Below are positions 8,881 through 17,956 of a DNA stretch of 64,000 nucleotides, one piece after another; position 1 is the first letter of the stretch; every line of letters starts with the position of its first letter. The translations under genes and the position numbers were made by a program. The DNA comes from Mucilaginibacter sp. SMC90 (GTDB lineage Bacteria; Bacteroidota; Bacteroidia; Sphingobacteriales; Sphingobacteriaceae), in NCBI RefSeq assembly GCF_022811725.1, contig NZ_CP094527.1:7254001-7318000 (forward strand). Direction: 5' to 3'. The notes beneath the pieces are model-generated. The model had not been told where the DNA came from, searched no databases, and was given only the letters and a program-made list of their open reading frames with translations.

Positions 8881-9138
8881 ATGGATGACTACAAAAAAAA
8901 GCTGGGTTCCCTGGCCGATAAGATCAAAAACGAAAAACCACAGACACCGATCCAACAGGTACTGCCTGTAAAGCCAATAACACATCCGGCAAAAGCGGAA
9001 GAGGCGCGGTTTAACAACTGGATTCCCAGGGAGCTGAAGAGGAAAATCAAGGCTTATGGCGTGCAGCACGATCTATCTCAAAAGGAAATCACGATACAGG
9101 CCCTGGAGAAATTCCTGGAAGAAAAACGAAGCCGATAG
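8881..9138 (+). CDS. Small DNA-binding-like protein of the mobilisation region
   Basis: 85 aa. The first ~35 residues are flexible and proline-rich. The rest reads FNNWIPRELKRKIKAYGVQHDLSQKEITIQALEKFL split over two helices, with a single-strand-plus-two-helix pattern like ribbon-helix-helix proteins. It sits between parA and the relaxase genes, just downstream of three direct repeats that are good candidate binding sites. A role as ParB substitute or relaxosome/ICE regulator is inferred from context. Confidence 0.62.
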   Translation: MDDYKKKLGSLADKIKNEKPQTPIQQVLPVKPITHPAKAEEARFNNWIPRELKRKIKAYGVQHDLSQKEITIQALEKFLEEKRSR

Positions 9139-9179
9139 TGGAAAATGAAATGCCTTCAAAACGAGGATCATTGGAATGA

Positions 9180-9262
9180 AACCGCTGTCTTTTTGCGGTT
9201 AGCAAGATGTACGTTTGTTACACAAACGGATCTTGCCCACCCTCCCGAGTCGGTTTGGGGAC
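9180..9262 (+). other. Candidate origin of transfer (oriT)
   Basis: Immediately before the MobC/relaxase genes are two stem-loops: AACCGC/GCGGTT (9180-9200), and a longer one at 9202-9236 with arms GCAAGAT/ATCTTGC outside and CGTTTG/CAAACG inside. They are followed by a C-rich then G-rich stretch to about 9262. Relaxase genes of this type usually lie next to their oriT, and a stem-loop beside the nick site is usual. The nick position is not identifiable from sequence alone. Confidence 0.5.
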
Positions 9263-9304
9263 ATGGATTTAAACGCTCCGAAGTCGATTTAATGAAGATG
9301 TAAT

Positions 9305-9715
9305 ATGGGCGAACAGCATAACAACAGGTCCAACTGGCTGAACCTACGACTCAAGCCGGAGGAGTTTAACCAGTTCAAAAAACAATACGAACGATCCCGT
9401 TTCAGGAAAATGAGCGATTATGGGAGGGCGGTACTATTGGGTAAGCCCGTGACGGTTTTTTACCGGGATAAGTCGATGGACGAAATACTGGAAGAACTGG
9501 TGCTGCTCAGGCGGGAATTGAACGCGGTCGGAAACAATTTGAATCAGTCGGTAAAGAACATTAATACGGCCCATGGCTTTGCCGATGCCCGGCTTTGGAT
9601 GAACCTGATGACCATAATCAAAAGCCAGATCGAACCGGCAATTGAACAGATTAAAGTGCAGATGGACAGATACTCCGATGTATGGTCGCAAAAATTAAAA
9701 GCGGAAAAAGCCTGA
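9305..9715 (+). CDS. MobC-like relaxosome accessory protein
   Basis: 136 aa. It begins with an RHH-like segment (NWLNLRLKPEEFNQFKK), then RKMSDYGRAVLLGKPV, then an ELVLLRRELNAVGNNLNQSVKNIN helix. This is the standard pattern of plasmid mobilisation MobC/relaxosome proteins, which bind oriT and help the relaxase open it. Its 3' end overlaps the relaxase start by 34 bases, so the two are translationally coupled. Confidence 0.87.
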   Translation: MGEQHNNRSNWLNLRLKPEEFNQFKKQYERSRFRKMSDYGRAVLLGKPVTVFYRDKSMDEILEELVLLRRELNAVGNNLNQSVKNINTAHGFADARLWMNLMTIIKSQIEPAIEQIKVQMDRYSDVWSQKLKAEKA

Positions 9716-10914
9716 TCAACGCCTTGAATTACAACGAAAACAAGGTCAGGAAAGGGCACGCCCGTTTTATCGGGGCAAGTGGCTATGCCAAAGACCTGGA
9801 AAAACTGTCGTTCCATGATAAGCTGTTGCGGCTGACCGACCTTGCTTCACGGAACCAGCTAACAAAAACAAACGCGCTGCATGTATCGCTCAATTTTAGT
9901 CCCGGGGAAAAACTGGATGTACCTGCACTGAATGCGATTGCGGATAGGTACATGCAAAAAATCGGCTTCGGTGATCAGCCTTATTTGATTTACCGGCATG
10001 AGGATGCCGGTCATCCGCACATCCATATCCTTGCTACCAACATCCAACCGGATGGCAGACGCATCAGTATGCATAACATCGGCAAACAAAGATCGGAACC
10101 GGCGCGAAAAGCGATAGAAATCGAATTCGGGCTGGTTCAGGCAGAGGGTCAACAGCAGGTGGTGAGTTTGGAAAAAGAGGCGGCGCTGAAACCTTTAAGC
10201 TATGGCGAGGACGAAACCAAAAAAGCATTAAGCGGGGTCGTCAGCCGGGTAATCCGGGATTACAAGTTCACAAGTCTCCCGGAGTTCAATGCCATCCTGG
10301 GCAGTTTTAATGTTCTAGCGGACCGGGGGTCGAAAGCGTCGGTCATGTACCAACAAAACGGCCTGCGTTATTGGGTAACAGATAGCCGGGGTGCAAAAAT
10401 GGGCGTGCCGGTTAAAGCAAGCGCGCTGCCTAAAAAACCGACGATCAGGCTTCTGGAGAAACGGTTCCAACTGAATGAATTATTGCGGAGACCATTCAGG
10501 GAGCAGCTGAAGTCGAAGATCGACCAGGCCTCATTTCCTTCCGATTCGTTGAGCCGCTTTGAAAAAGAGCTGCATCAGAAAAACATTAGAGTTATCATCC
10601 GGAAAAACACCGAGGGCAGGGTTTACGGGCTGACCTTCATCGATGAAGTGAACAAGGTGGTTTTTAACGGCAGTGACCTGGGTAAAAAGTACAGCGCAGC
10701 CGCTATCATTCAGCAGTTTGGCGACCAGCAACGAGCTGCAAACACACTACAGGCAGGCCATGGCCAGCTGTGGCATATCAAAGAAGTTGGGGATAGCAGC
10801 CATGTTGGTCAAGGCAAAACGCTCCTGGAAGAACTGTTAAGCGCAACTGCGCAGCAGGAGACGGTACCCTATCCTTTGAGAAAAAAGAAAAAGCGAAGGC
10901 ATTTGAATCTTTAA
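9682..10914 (+). CDS. Relaxase (MobA/VirD2-like mobilisation nuclease)
   Basis: 410 aa. An N-terminal relaxase domain carries the histidine triad motif in YRHEDAGHPHIHILATN (about 107-123). A conserved SGKSLINALNYNENK start holds Tyr-13, a likely nicking tyrosine. It would cut one strand at oriT, stay covalently attached and pilot the DNA to the coupling protein encoded next. The C-terminal ~170 residues are basic (ending KKKKRRHLNL) and probably bind DNA. It is followed after 10 bases by the coupling-protein gene. Confidence 0.88.
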   Translation: MVAKIKSGKSLINALNYNENKVRKGHARFIGASGYAKDLEKLSFHDKLLRLTDLASRNQLTKTNALHVSLNFSPGEKLDVPALNAIADRYMQKIGFGDQPYLIYRHEDAGHPHIHILATNIQPDGRRISMHNIGKQRSEPARKAIEIEFGLVQAEGQQQVVSLEKEAALKPLSYGEDETKKALSGVVSRVIRDYKFTSLPEFNAILGSFNVLADRGSKASVMYQQNGLRYWVTDSRGAKMGVPVKASALPKKPTIRLLEKRFQLNELLRRPFREQLKSKIDQASFPSDSLSRFEKELHQKNIRVIIRKNTEGRVYGLTFIDEVNKVVFNGSDLGKKYSAAAIIQQFGDQQRAANTLQAGHGQLWHIKEVGDSSHVGQGKTLLEELLSATAQQETVPYPLRKKKKRRHLNL

Positions 10915-10924
10915 TTAAGAAACC

Positions 10925-12862
10925 ATGCAAACAGGGGAAAATGAACAGGCGTTCCGGAAGATCATCGACTTCACCAGGTTTCTGGGCATTGTCGTATTGA
11001 TCCTTCATTTTTACTTCATATGTTATCGGGCATTTACTTTCTGGCAATGGCATTACGAAATCCTGAACCGGCTGTTTCAGGCCATCTATAAGCTACCCAT
11101 ATTCAAAACGGTCACCATGACCAAGATAACAGCCGTGCTGTTGCTGGTCGTTTCGTTGATAGGTACGCGTGGAAAAAAGGACGAAAAAGCCCGGCTTAAA
11201 GATGCACTTTTGCGCAGCACTGCCGGCCTACTCATCTACTTTATGAGCGCATTCCTGTTAAAGCTTCGCGGTGGTGTGCAGGAGATCGCTACGGCTTACA
11301 TAACGGCAACGGCTTACGGATACCTCCTTTTCCTATCAGGGGCCGGCATCGCTTTTAAGCTGATCAATGTCAACCTCACCCGGGATATTTTTAACAGGGA
11401 AAACGAAACATTTCCCCAGGAGGAACGATGCCTGGAAAACGAATACAGCATTAACCTCCCGGCGCGATACCAGTTAAAAAATAAAATAAGAGATAGCTGG
11501 ATCAATATCATCAATCCATTTCGAGGCATACTTGTTCCCGGCACACCGGGAGCGGGAAAATCGTATTTCGTCATCCGGCACATCATCACCCAGCACATCA
11601 AAAAGGGCTTCAGCATGTTCATCTATGACTTCAAATTTGATGACCTCACCAAAATAGCCTTTAATACGTTGAAGAAGAATCACAGGCAATATGCAGTTAA
11701 GCCAAAGCTCTGGATCATCAATTTCGACGACCTGAGCAGGACCCACCGGTGCAACCCGATCATACCTTCTGACATGAAGGATATTACCGATGCCATGGAA
11801 TCAGCCCGAACATTTATGCTCGGGCTGAACCGTGAATGGATCAAACGCCAGGGCGATTTCTTTGTGGAATCACCAATCAATTTCCTGACTGCGCTGGTAT
11901 GGTTCTTGAAAAAACACGCAGGTGGAAAATACTGCTCCGTTCCGCATGCGATCGAGCTCTCGCAGGCCGAATATGGCGTCCTCTTCCCGCTCCTGGCCAA
12001 AGAACCGGAAATCGAGGTACTGATCAATCCATTCATTTCCGCCTGGAAGAACGAAGCATTCGATCAGCTGGAAGGTCAGATCGCGAGCGCCAAGATCAGC
12101 CTGGCCAGGTTATCGTCCCCTCAACTTTACTATGTACTTTCGGGTAACGACTTTAGCCTGGATATCAACAATCCGCTCGAACCCAAAATTGTTTGTATGG
12201 GTAACAATCCGCAAAAGCAGCAGGTTTATGGCGCGGTGCTAAGCTTATACATTTCCAGGATGATCAAGCTGGTCAATCAAAAAGACAAACTCAAAAGCAG
12301 CCTGATCTTCGATGAATTTCCTACGATCTATGTGGGCGGCGGATCGGGCATCGACGGATTGCTCGCCACCGCAAGAAGTAACAGGGTGGCCACCACCCTG
12401 GCAGTGCAGACCTTCGATCAGTTGAAGAAAGATTACGGTAAAGACCAGGCCGATGTGATCATGAATATGGTCGGTAATATCATTTCCGGCCAGGTCACTG
12501 GGGATACCGCCAAACAACTGACTGAGCGCTTCGGAAAGATCAACCAGGAAAAACAAAGTCTGACCATCAACAGCCAGGATACCTCTGTCAGTAAATCAAC
12601 CCAATTGGATTTTGCCGTTCCTGCCGCCAAAATCTCCACGTTATCTTCAGGGCAGTTCGTGGGCATGGTCGCCGATGACCCACAAAATAAAATCGAGCTC
12701 AAAGTATTCCACAATGAGATTATCAATGATCATGAGGCCATTAAAAACGAGGAACGGGATTATGAAGAGTTGCCTTTAATCAAAGAAGTGACCGAAGAAA
12801 TGGTCAGGAAAAATTTTCTCCAGATCAAACTCGACATCGAAAATATACTGGAAGCGGAATAA
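10925..12862 (+). CDS. Type IV coupling protein (VirD4/TraG-like ATPase)
   Basis: 645 aa. Three or four hydrophobic helices in residues 1-150 anchor it in the inner membrane. Walker A PGTPGAGKSYF is near 198-208 and the Walker B region SSLIFDEFPTIYVGG near 458-472, followed by ARSNRVATTLAVQTFDQL. This is the standard coupling-protein ATPase that hands the relaxase-DNA complex to the secretion channel. It completes the mobilisation operon; the Bacteroides literature calls the equivalent MobC or TraG depending on the element. Confidence 0.9.
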   Translation: MQTGENEQAFRKIIDFTRFLGIVVLILHFYFICYRAFTFWQWHYEILNRLFQAIYKLPIFKTVTMTKITAVLLLVVSLIGTRGKKDEKARLKDALLRSTAGLLIYFMSAFLLKLRGGVQEIATAYITATAYGYLLFLSGAGIAFKLINVNLTRDIFNRENETFPQEERCLENEYSINLPARYQLKNKIRDSWINIINPFRGILVPGTPGAGKSYFVIRHIITQHIKKGFSMFIYDFKFDDLTKIAFNTLKKNHRQYAVKPKLWIINFDDLSRTHRCNPIIPSDMKDITDAMESARTFMLGLNREWIKRQGDFFVESPINFLTALVWFLKKHAGGKYCSVPHAIELSQAEYGVLFPLLAKEPEIEVLINPFISAWKNEAFDQLEGQIASAKISLARLSSPQLYYVLSGNDFSLDINNPLEPKIVCMGNNPQKQQVYGAVLSLYISRMIKLVNQKDKLKSSLIFDEFPTIYVGGGSGIDGLLATARSNRVATTLAVQTFDQLKKDYGKDQADVIMNMVGNIISGQVTGDTAKQLTERFGKINQEKQSLTINSQDTSVSKSTQLDFAVPAAKISTLSSGQFVGMVADDPQNKIELKVFHNEIINDHEAIKNEERDYEELPLIKEVTEEMVRKNFLQIKLDIENILEAE

Positions 12863-12892
12863 ACCAAGCCCAGACTAATTACAGGAGTAAAA

Positions 12893-12970
12893 ATGGAGTG
12901 GCAAAGGGTTGCTGGCCTTGCACCTGGGCAGGCGAGTTATTCCCCTGAGTTGTGTAGTCCCCAGCCGTGA
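12893..12970 (+). CDS. Possible 25-aa peptide upstream of the lanthipeptide synthetase
   Basis: ATG with a purine-rich acaggag five bases upstream, then 25 codons (MEWQRVAGLAPGQASYSPEL, CSPQP) to TGA. It has three Ser and one Cys. It is the only short frame between the coupling protein and LanKC. It could be a leader or precursor peptide, but it may be chance. Confidence 0.2.
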   Translation: MEWQRVAGLAPGQASYSPELCSPQP

Positions 12971-13093
12971 TTTTGCGCTTAATTAAAATATTCCCAAAAG
13001 TTTTATCCCCTATTTTAACGACAATTGCTACAACCCATTAGCTACTGTTTTCGCATTCGATTCCACCGTTATTTTGGCTTAGAACCAGAACCG

Positions 13094-15697
13094 ATGAAAA
13101 AACAAAGCGAAATGATCAATGTGGTACACCATGACGCTCAGCTGCCTGTAACAAAAGGCTACGAGTCGTTTTTTACCGAACACGGCTTGGCATTCCAGAG
13201 CACTGGTCATTATTTGATGACCGGTCAGCCGGCCCCTGAAGCGGGCTGGGTGTTTCACGTACCGGTGATCAGGCAGCAAATGCCTGAACTCGCCGGGCAT
13301 TTGTTCCCGTTGCTGTCAGCATTATCCCTGGCATTTCGCATCCCGACGAGCGCCAACGTACACGCCCTGATCCTGGAAGGTGGCCTGGGTAATCACGAGA
13401 CGGGCAAAGTCCTGTCCGTATATCCGCGATCGGGCGAAAACCTGCCGGGGCTTGCCGCCTCATTGATCAACGCCATCGGCGATCTGAAAGGGTTAGCTGT
13501 CCCCGGAGCGCAACGGCTCAGTGACTGCCTGTATGTGGAATATGTTCAACATCGGGAGTTGACCGGCTTATCAACCGGTCTTAGCCTAGAAATCCCGGAA
13601 TGGCCTTTCAACAGCATCCATCCCTATCCGACGGTTAAGCCCAGGAAACTTATCGCCAAGAGCTATCTCATCATGGATTACCTGAAGCGCGATACGAAAG
13701 GTGATGTGATCAAATGCCTGTCCCTGTACCCATTTTGGAAAATCAATTGGTGTGTCCTCAAAGAAGGCAAGCGTAACCAATGCAGTGACGATTATGGTCG
13801 CAATGTCCGTGACCGGCTGATCTGGCAGCAGGCTGCGTATGAACAATTGAAAAGTGACGTGACTTTACCTGCGGTTCATCAGGTTTTCGAGGCTAAAGGC
13901 AATCACTATTTGGTGATGCAATATGTGGAAGGCATGTCGCTGCACGAAGAGTTAAAGCGGTTGTACAACGGGCGCTCCTGGAAAAACCTCGAAATTGAGG
14001 TGAAACTACAGGTGACAGGTTATGTGCTCGCCGTCGGCCGGTTATTAGGGCAATTTCATTCCCGTGGTTTCCTCCACCGTGACCTCAATCCGGAAAATTT
14101 CCAGGTCAGTGCCGGCCAGATCGTGCCCCTCGACCTGGAGCTTGCCTACGACCTCATCCAGGATTGCCCGTCTCCAGCATTCTCACTCGGAACACCGGGT
14201 TATATGTCCCCGTCGCAGGCCGCCTCAAAAAAACCGGAAATGGCCGATGACATTTACGGTTTCGGCGCATTGCTGCTCCGGGCGTTCACGGGACTGGCAC
14301 CGACCAAGTTCAATCCGGAAAACCGGCCGGCATTAAGAGAGGCCATTTCAGCTTTGACCGGCAGCAGGAAGCTCGGCGAATTGATCTCGGCCTGCCTGAA
14401 CCCGGATGGCCGTTTGCGCCCGGTTTTGATCGAAGTGATCTCCGCTGTCAAACTGTACGAGGCGCTGTTACTGACAGGAGGGGCATCAGACGGGTCTGCC
14501 GGGCATAGTGCGAAACCCGTGTTGCGGGAAACCATCGGCAAGGCCCTTGCCAGCTTGATATCGCCGCCAATGGCCGATGGGCAGGGATATTGGCTGTATC
14601 ATCCCGGCACCGGCGCTTCCGGCGTTGCGAACCCGGTCAGAATGCTGCAATATGACCATAGCCTGTTCAATGGAATACCAGGGACACTGCTGGTGATTTC
14701 AAATGCACTGGCCTCCGGTCATGCCAACGCCGGCCTCGTGGGCATTTTCAACAGGAACCTCGCCCATACCCTGGATTTTTCGAATCATCATGATTTGCCC
14801 GCAGGCCTGGCCCATGGCGGTTGGGGCCTCGCAACGATTTTAGTACAGCGCATCCGTGCAGGATCCGTATTTATCAACCAGGATCATGTCACTGTGATTC
14901 GGAGAGAATTAAGTAAAACGAGTGAAGAAGTCAATGTCGAATCCGGTCTCGCCGGAAAAGCCCTGTGCCTGCTTACCGCCTTGGAGATTCCGCAGCTGGC
15001 TGATTTAGAAAAAGACCTGCACCAAACTATTACCGCGATCGTCAACCGGCAGCAAAAAGACGGCTCCTGGGTGATCACGGGACCTGATGGTAAAGAGACA
15101 GCCCGTCCCACCGGATTTTTTTCCGGCATTTCCGGGATCGTTTATACGTTACTGCGCTACGTCAACAGGTTTGACCATGGGATTACGGCACACGCGGCGC
15201 GGAAAGGTGCAGATTGGCTGCTGGGGCAACGATACACCGCAAACGCCATCGGCATGTGGCCGGTAAAAGCGAAAAGCAAACTGACTGATCCATGGTTCGG
15301 TATCGGCTATGCCGGGATCGCAGCCTGCCTGATCCGGGCATGGCAAGTGTTCCGGCATCCGCCATACCGGCTGGCCGCGGAGGAAATACTCGGCAGCTAT
15401 CCGGATGGCTTGCACAGCAATTATTTATCGGCAGCCTCCGGGGTAGCCGGTATCGGGCAGGTGATGCTGGATGCCTACGTCGTTTTCAAAGATGTGACCT
15501 GGCTGGATAAAGCCATCAGCATCGCCGGAAACCTGCTGAACAGCGCGTTCCGCGGGACCAACGGCCATATTTACTGGCTGGAAGGCAGCGATAGCCGTCC
15601 GGCGGCATCCTGGATGAACGGCAGTGCAGGCGTCCTTGATTTTCTGATACGTTTAGAACAGCCGGATCGAACCGGCTTCCCATTCAAATTTAACTAA
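13094..15697 (+). CDS. Class III/IV-type lanthipeptide synthetase (LanKC-like)
   Basis: 867 aa from the ATG at 13094; an in-frame upstream ATG-like start at 13025 is less likely because the extra residues look non-coding. The N-terminal lyase-like domain is at about 20-200, with AGWVFHVPV near 50 and GKVLSVYPRSGENL near 104. The kinase-like domain is at about 200-480 (HRDLNPEN at 328-335, metal-loop DLE at 347-349, GTPGYMSP near 366). The C-terminal LanC-like barrel is at about 500-867, with glycine motifs LAHGGWG, GFFSGISG, GYAGIAAC, ASGVAGIG and WMNGSAGV. Such enzymes phosphorylate Ser/Thr of a precursor, eliminate phosphate and may cyclise onto Cys. The Cys/His zinc ligands of class I, II and IV cyclases are not evident, which favours class III. 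It is followed four bases later by a MauE-like gene. Confidence 0.87.
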   Translation: MKKQSEMINVVHHDAQLPVTKGYESFFTEHGLAFQSTGHYLMTGQPAPEAGWVFHVPVIRQQMPELAGHLFPLLSALSLAFRIPTSANVHALILEGGLGNHETGKVLSVYPRSGENLPGLAASLINAIGDLKGLAVPGAQRLSDCLYVEYVQHRELTGLSTGLSLEIPEWPFNSIHPYPTVKPRKLIAKSYLIMDYLKRDTKGDVIKCLSLYPFWKINWCVLKEGKRNQCSDDYGRNVRDRLIWQQAAYEQLKSDVTLPAVHQVFEAKGNHYLVMQYVEGMSLHEELKRLYNGRSWKNLEIEVKLQVTGYVLAVGRLLGQFHSRGFLHRDLNPENFQVSAGQIVPLDLELAYDLIQDCPSPAFSLGTPGYMSPSQAASKKPEMADDIYGFGALLLRAFTGLAPTKFNPENRPALREAISALTGSRKLGELISACLNPDGRLRPVLIEVISAVKLYEALLLTGGASDGSAGHSAKPVLRETIGKALASLISPPMADGQGYWLYHPGTGASGVANPVRMLQYDHSLFNGIPGTLLVISNALASGHANAGLVGIFNRNLAHTLDFSNHHDLPAGLAHGGWGLATILVQRIRAGSVFINQDHVTVIRRELSKTSEEVNVESGLAGKALCLLTALEIPQLADLEKDLHQTITAIVNRQQKDGSWVITGPDGKETARPTGFFSGISGIVYTLLRYVNRFDHGITAHAARKGADWLLGQRYTANAIGMWPVKAKSKLTDPWFGIGYAGIAACLIRAWQVFRHPPYRLAAEEILGSYPDGLHSNYLSAASGVAGIGQVMLDAYVVFKDVTWLDKAISIAGNLLNSAFRGTNGHIYWLEGSDSRPAASWMNGSAGVLDFLIRLEQPDRTGFPFKFN

Positions 15698-15701
15698 ACC
15701 A

Positions 15702-16133
15702 ATGAAAAATAACCTGATTTCAGGGATACTCGCATCCCTCCTGATCCTGATGTTCCTGTATGCAGCGACCAGTAAGCTGATGGATATTCAAACCTATGAG
15801 CGCGCCATGCACAACCAACCTTTTCCGGACTGGATGGCGGAAGCTTTGATCTACGGTATCCCGCCTCTGGAAGTCATCGTGTCCCTGCTGCTTTTTCGTG
15901 ACCGAACCAGGTTGCTGGGTTTTTTCTGCGCCGGTGTGCTGATGCTGTCCTTTACGATTTATATCGCTGCTATCCTGCTGCATTTCTTCCCATGGGTGCC
16001 CTGCTCCTGCGGCGGCGTGATCAGTCACCTGGGCTGGGGACAACATTTGATTTTTAACCTGTTCTTTCTCGCGGCAGCGCTATGGGGTATGAGCCTGGAA
16101 AGACAGGCAATACTTACTGATAAAATTACCTGA
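15702..16133 (+). CDS. MauE/DoxX-like four-helix membrane protein
   Basis: 143 aa with four hydrophobic helices and short loops. It begins ILASLLILMFLYAATSKLMD and has a conserved PWVPCSCGGVISHLGWGQHL turn between helices 3 and 4. The CxCGG pair resembles the redox cysteines of MauE/DoxX-like proteins, which supply or accept electrons for disulfide formation in exported proteins. It lies between the LanKC gene and a short exported peptide with two cysteines, so it could oxidise that peptide or reduce thioredoxin outside the cytoplasm. Confidence 0.82.
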   Translation: MKNNLISGILASLLILMFLYAATSKLMDIQTYERAMHNQPFPDWMAEALIYGIPPLEVIVSLLLFRDRTRLLGFFCAGVLMLSFTIYIAAILLHFFPWVPCSCGGVISHLGWGQHLIFNLFFLAAALWGMSLERQAILTDKIT

Positions 16134-16221
16134 AAAGGTTTCAGAATATTTCACGCGCGAAATCGGGTTGATGCCGGTCCTGTGGTAAAACCGGTCAATT
16201 ATTCATTTTAATTATATCATC

Positions 16222-16485
16222 ATGAAAAAAGTAAAAATGGGCCTGATGGCCCTGGCCGCACTGACCGGAATGGGAAGCGCGTTCGCCGCTGCACCAAGGC
16301 ATGCTAAAAACGCGACGACTTATTACGCGATCAAAAGCGGATCTTCGTTCGTATGGAGAACGACACCAGCCGGGCATTGTTTAAACACGGCTGTAAGTGC
16401 TACCTGCACCATTACCACCGCTGTTCAGCCTACCGACGGGGTAGTTCCTGCGGGTCACGCGGTTACTTTTCAAAATTACAAGTAA
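16222..16485 (+). CDS. DUF6520-like exported small peptide
   Basis: 87 aa. A signal sequence covers residues 1-22 (KKVKMGLMALAALTGMGSAFA, cleavage after AFA). The mature part of about 65 residues is Thr/Ser-rich with cysteines C53 and C62 in GHCLNTAVSATCTITT. This matches the DUF6520 pattern, a Bacteroidota family I associate with MauE neighbours. It is the last gene of the LanKC-MauE transcript and ends at a strong terminator. It is the obvious candidate substrate for the synthetase or for disulfide formation. No modification is shown by the sequence. Confidence 0.72.
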   Translation: MKKVKMGLMALAALTGMGSAFAAAPRHAKNATTYYAIKSGSSFVWRTTPAGHCLNTAVSATCTITTAVQPTDGVVPAGHAVTFQNYK

Positions 16486-16495
16486 ACCGTAAGCG

Positions 16496-16519
16496 GCCTG
16501 CCGGAACTCTCCGGCAGGC
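16496..16519 (+). terminator. Strong hairpin after the DUF6520-like gene
   Basis: Perfect 10-bp stem GCCTGCCGGA/TCCGGCAGGC with a 4-base loop and a moderately T-rich tail (tgttgttatt). It lies between convergent transcripts, 11 bases after the peptide gene and 9 bases before the end of the thioredoxin gene. Confidence 0.8.
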
Positions 16520-16527
16520 TGTTGTTA

Positions 16528-17946
16528 TTATAGTAAGGCTTTGATCTGCGCCTCAGCAGAACGTCCGTCATCATCGCGGGGGTCTACGGGAACGTTATGG
16601 ATCAATCCATTTTTATCAACCAGCACAAACGCCGGGTATTCCCTGATCCGGTAGCTGGTTAATGCCGGATGATTGTTTCCCTTTCCTTCTGTAAAGAAAT
16701 TATGGTTTTCAGGTGCGGTGTATTGTCCGCCTGAAACACTCTTCTCCCATTGGGTTTTGGACTCGTCAGAGCTTATACTTATAAATTCGACAGCCTGGCC
16801 CTTGAACCGCGCCTCCAGTTTACGGATATAGGGTGCGACCACCCGGCAAAATCCGCAGCCGGTAAACCAGAAGTCGATGAAAACAACTTTATTTCTAAAA
16901 TCCGAAAGTTGATGTATTTCCCCTTTTTGATCGGTGAGCCGGAAATTAAAAGCTTTAGCCCCGTCGACCCGCGTTTCGGAAATGGCTTTCAGTAGGATCC
17001 TGTAATCCTCTTCGCGGACAATTGTCAAAGCGTCCTTAATGCAATAGGTTAATTCCGGCGGGTAATCGTTAAGCGGCAGGATCAGGTACGCAAGCAACTC
17101 CTCCCGGAGCTTGCCTTTGTATTTTGCTTTGAGATAATCGTAGGCCTCTTTGATATGATAGGGCTTTCTGGCAATAACGCAGGAATCAATGCGGTATTTC
17201 AATAGCATTTTGTAAAGAAAACTTTCACAATAAAAAGCATCAGGGTATTGCTTTACGGCTGCTTCAAGCATCGATTTAACGGTATCACGTGTCTGCAGGA
17301 ACCGCTCCAAATATGGGTTAGACGTAGAATCGGCATATCGTCGGGAGATCAGTTCAACATTACTGTATTTACCTGACATATTGATAGCCATCAGGTCAAC
17401 CTTCATAAACTGGTAAAAACCTGCCGGTAGCCTTTCACGGTAATGCTCCAGAATATGAAGCAAGGATAACGTTTTCTTGTTTCCATGCTGCACCAACAAA
17501 GCCGCGTCTGCATCATCTTCCTCCGTGGTAGTGGTTACCTGTTGCGCTTTGATCAGTTCGGCCTGTACCTTTGCTATGGTACCGCTCCCTTCCGGGTCAA
17601 TGCCATCCTGATTAAAATGGAGCTGTAAAGGCTGACCTGGCACAGCGTAATATTTGTAAATTCCTTTACCCGAATGCCCTTTGAATCTTAAATTAAAATA
17701 ATGCGGAAAGTTATCACAGGGGATACGAAACCGGAAGCTTTTACCGGTCGCGCGCTGGGTAAGTTCCGTTTGCAGACCCGGCTCCTGGTCGGTATTGGGA
17801 TGACGGTAGAGGCGGAACAGGATGGTATCGCCCTGATGCAGAAAATCGGCTGTACCGTAGACTTCAACAAATGGCTGCTGAGCATTCGCTATGAGGCATG
17901 TGGTTAGCAGCATCATGGTCAATAAAATTGATCTGGTGGTTTTCAT
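16528..17946 (-). CDS. TlpA-like thioredoxin-domain protein, exported
   Basis: 472 aa. Signal peptide 1-22 (LLTMMLLTTCLIANA). Residues ~25-120 form a beta-rich domain, ~120-325 a helical linker, and ~330-472 an AhpC/TlpA thioredoxin fold with the active site FTGCGFCRVV. Bacteroidota use such proteins as periplasmic disulfide reductases, often beside SusC/SusD. It lies 10 bases after SusD on the same strand and converges on the LanKC-MauE-peptide operon, so a role in handling the cysteines of that exported peptide is plausible but inferred. Confidence 0.86.
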   Translation of the reverse strand: MKTTRSILLTMMLLTTCLIANAQQPFVEVYGTADFLHQGDTILFRLYRHPNTDQEPGLQTELTQRATGKSFRFRIPCDNFPHYFNLRFKGHSGKGIYKYYAVPGQPLQLHFNQDGIDPEGSGTIAKVQAELIKAQQVTTTTEEDDADAALLVQHGNKKTLSLLHILEHYRERLPAGFYQFMKVDLMAINMSGKYSNVELISRRYADSTSNPYLERFLQTRDTVKSMLEAAVKQYPDAFYCESFLYKMLLKYRIDSCVIARKPYHIKEAYDYLKAKYKGKLREELLAYLILPLNDYPPELTYCIKDALTIVREEDYRILLKAISETRVDGAKAFNFRLTDQKGEIHQLSDFRNKVVFIDFWFTGCGFCRVVAPYIRKLEARFKGQAVEFISISSDESKTQWEKSVSGGQYTAPENHNFFTEGKGNNHPALTSYRIREYPAFVLVDKNGLIHNVPVDPRDDDGRSAEAQIKALL

Positions 17947-17956
17947 AATAAATAAA

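Noticed and set aside
13094..15697. Calling the protein a eukaryotic-like Ser/Thr kinase only
   Set aside because: The N-terminal lyase-like motif order and the C-terminal LanC-like repeats around the kinase domain are those of LanKC enzymes.
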